From: a bacterium
GTDB taxonomy: Bacteria > Elusimicrobiota > Elusimicrobia > Elusimicrobiales > UBA9959
Direction: 5' to 3'
Length of the DNA: 7,667 nt
NCBI GenBank assembly: GCA_021845705.1
Contig: JAJZVJ010000100.1
Coordinates: 1-7,667 of the forward strand
Under the pieces are notes generated by a model. The model had not been told where the DNA came from and searched no databases. It worked only from the letters and a program-made list of their open reading frames with translations. Below, in pieces: positions 6,625 through 7,667 of the stretch. A program made the translations under genes and the position numbers. Numbering within the stretch: the stretch's first letter is position 1; every line of letters starts with the position of its first letter.

Positions 6625-7667
6625 ATGAGAAAGAAAAAGACGGTAAATATTATTATTGTTGACGATAATAACGACAACCTTAACCTGCTGACAACGGTGC
6701 TTAATGAGGCCGGTTACGGCGTGCGCACGGCAAAGAACGGTTCCGCGGCGCTGGAACTGGCGCGCCGGACACCGCCCGGCCTGGTCATCACCGATATCCT
6801 GATGCCGGTCATGGACGGTTTTGAACTGTGCCGGAGCTGGAAAGCGGACGCCCGGCTTAAGCGTATCCCTTTGATCTTCTACACCGCCACCTATACCGAT
6901 CCCAGGGCTCAGCGCTTCGCCCTCAGCCTCGGGGCCGACCGCTTCGTCATCAAGACCGGGAAGATAGATGTCCTGGAAGCGGCGGTGCGCGAGGTCCTGG
7001 CGCAGGGGCATAGCGGGACCGGCGGCGCGCCCGCCAAGCCGCAGACGTCCAAAAGAGAAGAGCTGAAGGAATATAACGAGGTTATATTCGGGAAACTGCA
7101 GGATAAAGTGGCGCAACTGGGAGCGGCTTCCCTGGAAGTGAAGAATAAAAAACAGGAATTGGCGGACTTCTTCTGTATAACCTCGCAGGAGCTGCGCACG
7201 CCGTTAACGAATATCAAGGGTTTCTCCGAAAATCTCCTCGGGTATTCCGGCGAGGTTTTTTCCCTGGTAAAAGCGGAGGGCAAAGAATCGGCCAGGCTTA
7301 ATAAATTGCTTGGCGAAAAAATACCGGAGGCTTTGCGGTTTATCGTCTCGGGCGTCGAGAACATGCACGCCATAATAGACGGCCTGTTGAAGGTAGCCCG
7401 CTTTGGCAGCGTGGAAATGAAGCCGAAGCCGGTGGATATGAATAAACTTGTCTCCGACGCGGTAAAGAATACGTATTTCCAGCTGAAAGAAGCCGGTGCG
7501 GAGGTAAAGATAGGGGACCTTCCGGCCTGCGTTGCCGATCCTGACAAGCTGGTGCACGTGTTCTGCAATCTTATCGACAATGCGATACAATACCGTGACC
7601 CCCTGCGGAAGCTGGTTATCGAGATATCCGGGGGCAGGCTGGGGTCCGGCGCCTGCTCAGATCGGAA
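6625..7667 (+). CDS. hybrid receiver-histidine kinase, H-box His replaced by Gln (3' partial)
   Basis: An open frame of 347 codons from ATG runs to the window end with no stop, so the gene is incomplete. Residues 1-125 are a response-regulator receiver: acidic pair Asp13-Asp14, phosphoacceptor Asp57 in 'VITDILMPVMDG', Thr87 and Lys110. All active-site residues are present, but Lys110 is followed by Thr where Pro is usual. A Gly/Pro-rich linker (129-141) and a helical segment (142-180) follow. The HisKA helix is then recognisable, but the H-box reads Thr-Ser-Gln-Glu-Leu-Arg-Thr-Pro-Leu, with Gln188 (CAG at 7186-7188) where His accepts phosphate in active kinases. The ATPase domain starts near 290. 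Its N-box 'NLIDNAIQY' keeps Asn315 and Asn319 but has Gln322 where Lys is common. The G-boxes lie past the window. No membrane helix or PAS domain is seen, so the protein is probably cytosolic. It may sense by protein contact or be phosphorylated at Asp57 by another kinase. The last nine bases may be adapter sequence, so residues after about 344 are doubtful. Confidence 0.88.
   Translation, partial: MRKKKTVNIIIVDDNNDNLNLLTTVLNEAGYGVRTAKNGSAALELARRTPPGLVITDILMPVMDGFELCRSWKADARLKRIPLIFYTATYTDPRAQRFALSLGADRFVIKTGKIDVLEAAVREVLAQGHSGTGGAPAKPQTSKREELKEYNEVIFGKLQDKVAQLGAASLEVKNKKQELADFFCITSQELRTPLTNIKGFSENLLGYSGEVFSLVKAEGKESARLNKLLGEKIPEALRFIVSGVENMHAIIDGLLKVARFGSVEMKPKPVDMNKLVSDAVKNTYFQLKEAGAEVKIGDLPACVADPDKLVHVFCNLIDNAIQYRDPLRKLVIEISGGRLGSGACSDR
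7659..7667 (+). other. probable sequencing-adapter remnant at the window end
   Basis: The final nine bases, AGATCGGAA, equal the first nine bases of the Illumina TruSeq adapter (AGATCGGAAGAGC), placed exactly at the end. A chance nine-base match at a fixed place is about 1 in 262,000 under equal base frequencies. The kinase frame passes through it without a stop, so reading frame alone cannot decide. Confidence 0.65.

Noticed and set aside
6523..7580. Overlapping antisense open frames opposite the kinase gene
   Set aside because: The + strand shows clear receiver and kinase motifs; the antisense translations are low-complexity shadows.

Overview
The window is a stretch of roughly 60% GC (judged by eye, not computed) bacterial DNA with every gene on the + strand. 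The organism should be a diderm (Gram-negative type), because it carries an Omp85-family outer-membrane barrel, a TamB-like inner-membrane-anchored partner, a probable outer-membrane lipoprotein and Sec-exported BON-domain proteins. The phylum cannot be fixed from sequence alone. Deltaproteobacteria-like lineages or Elusimicrobiota would fit, but that is only an impression. The last nine bases match the start of a common Illumina adapter, so the window probably ends at the edge of an assembled contig.

Layout: (1) 28-780, an exported protein made almost entirely of three BON domains. (2) 835-1149, a small BON-domain lipoprotein. (3) 1232-2284, an AI-2E (DUF20/PerM) family membrane protein whose reading frame is cut by an in-frame TAG at codon 25, leaving 1364-2284 as the open part. 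(4) 2371-4119, a TamA-like Omp85 protein of 582 aa. (5) 4119-6485, a TamB-like protein of 788 aa that overlaps the tamA-like stop by one base. (6) 6625 to the window end, the 5' part of a receiver/histidine-kinase hybrid that has no stop codon inside the window. No gap between genes exceeds 140 bases.

The first five genes share an envelope theme: periplasmic and outer-membrane-associated BON proteins (OsmY-like), a multi-pass inner-membrane protein, and the TamA/TamB pair that bridges the two membranes. The tamA-tamB pair is clearly one translation-coupled unit. Co-transcription of the rest is possible from the spacing (54-86 bases) but not shown. The signalling gene follows a 139-base gap with a GC-rich hairpin and is probably a separate unit.

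Three points deserve attention: the amber codon in the AI-2E gene; the histidine-kinase gene, in which the phosphoacceptor His of the H-box is Gln; and the adapter-like terminal bases. I found no CRISPR array, tRNA, rRNA, insertion sequence or phage gene, and no convincing evidence for a wholly new multi-gene system.
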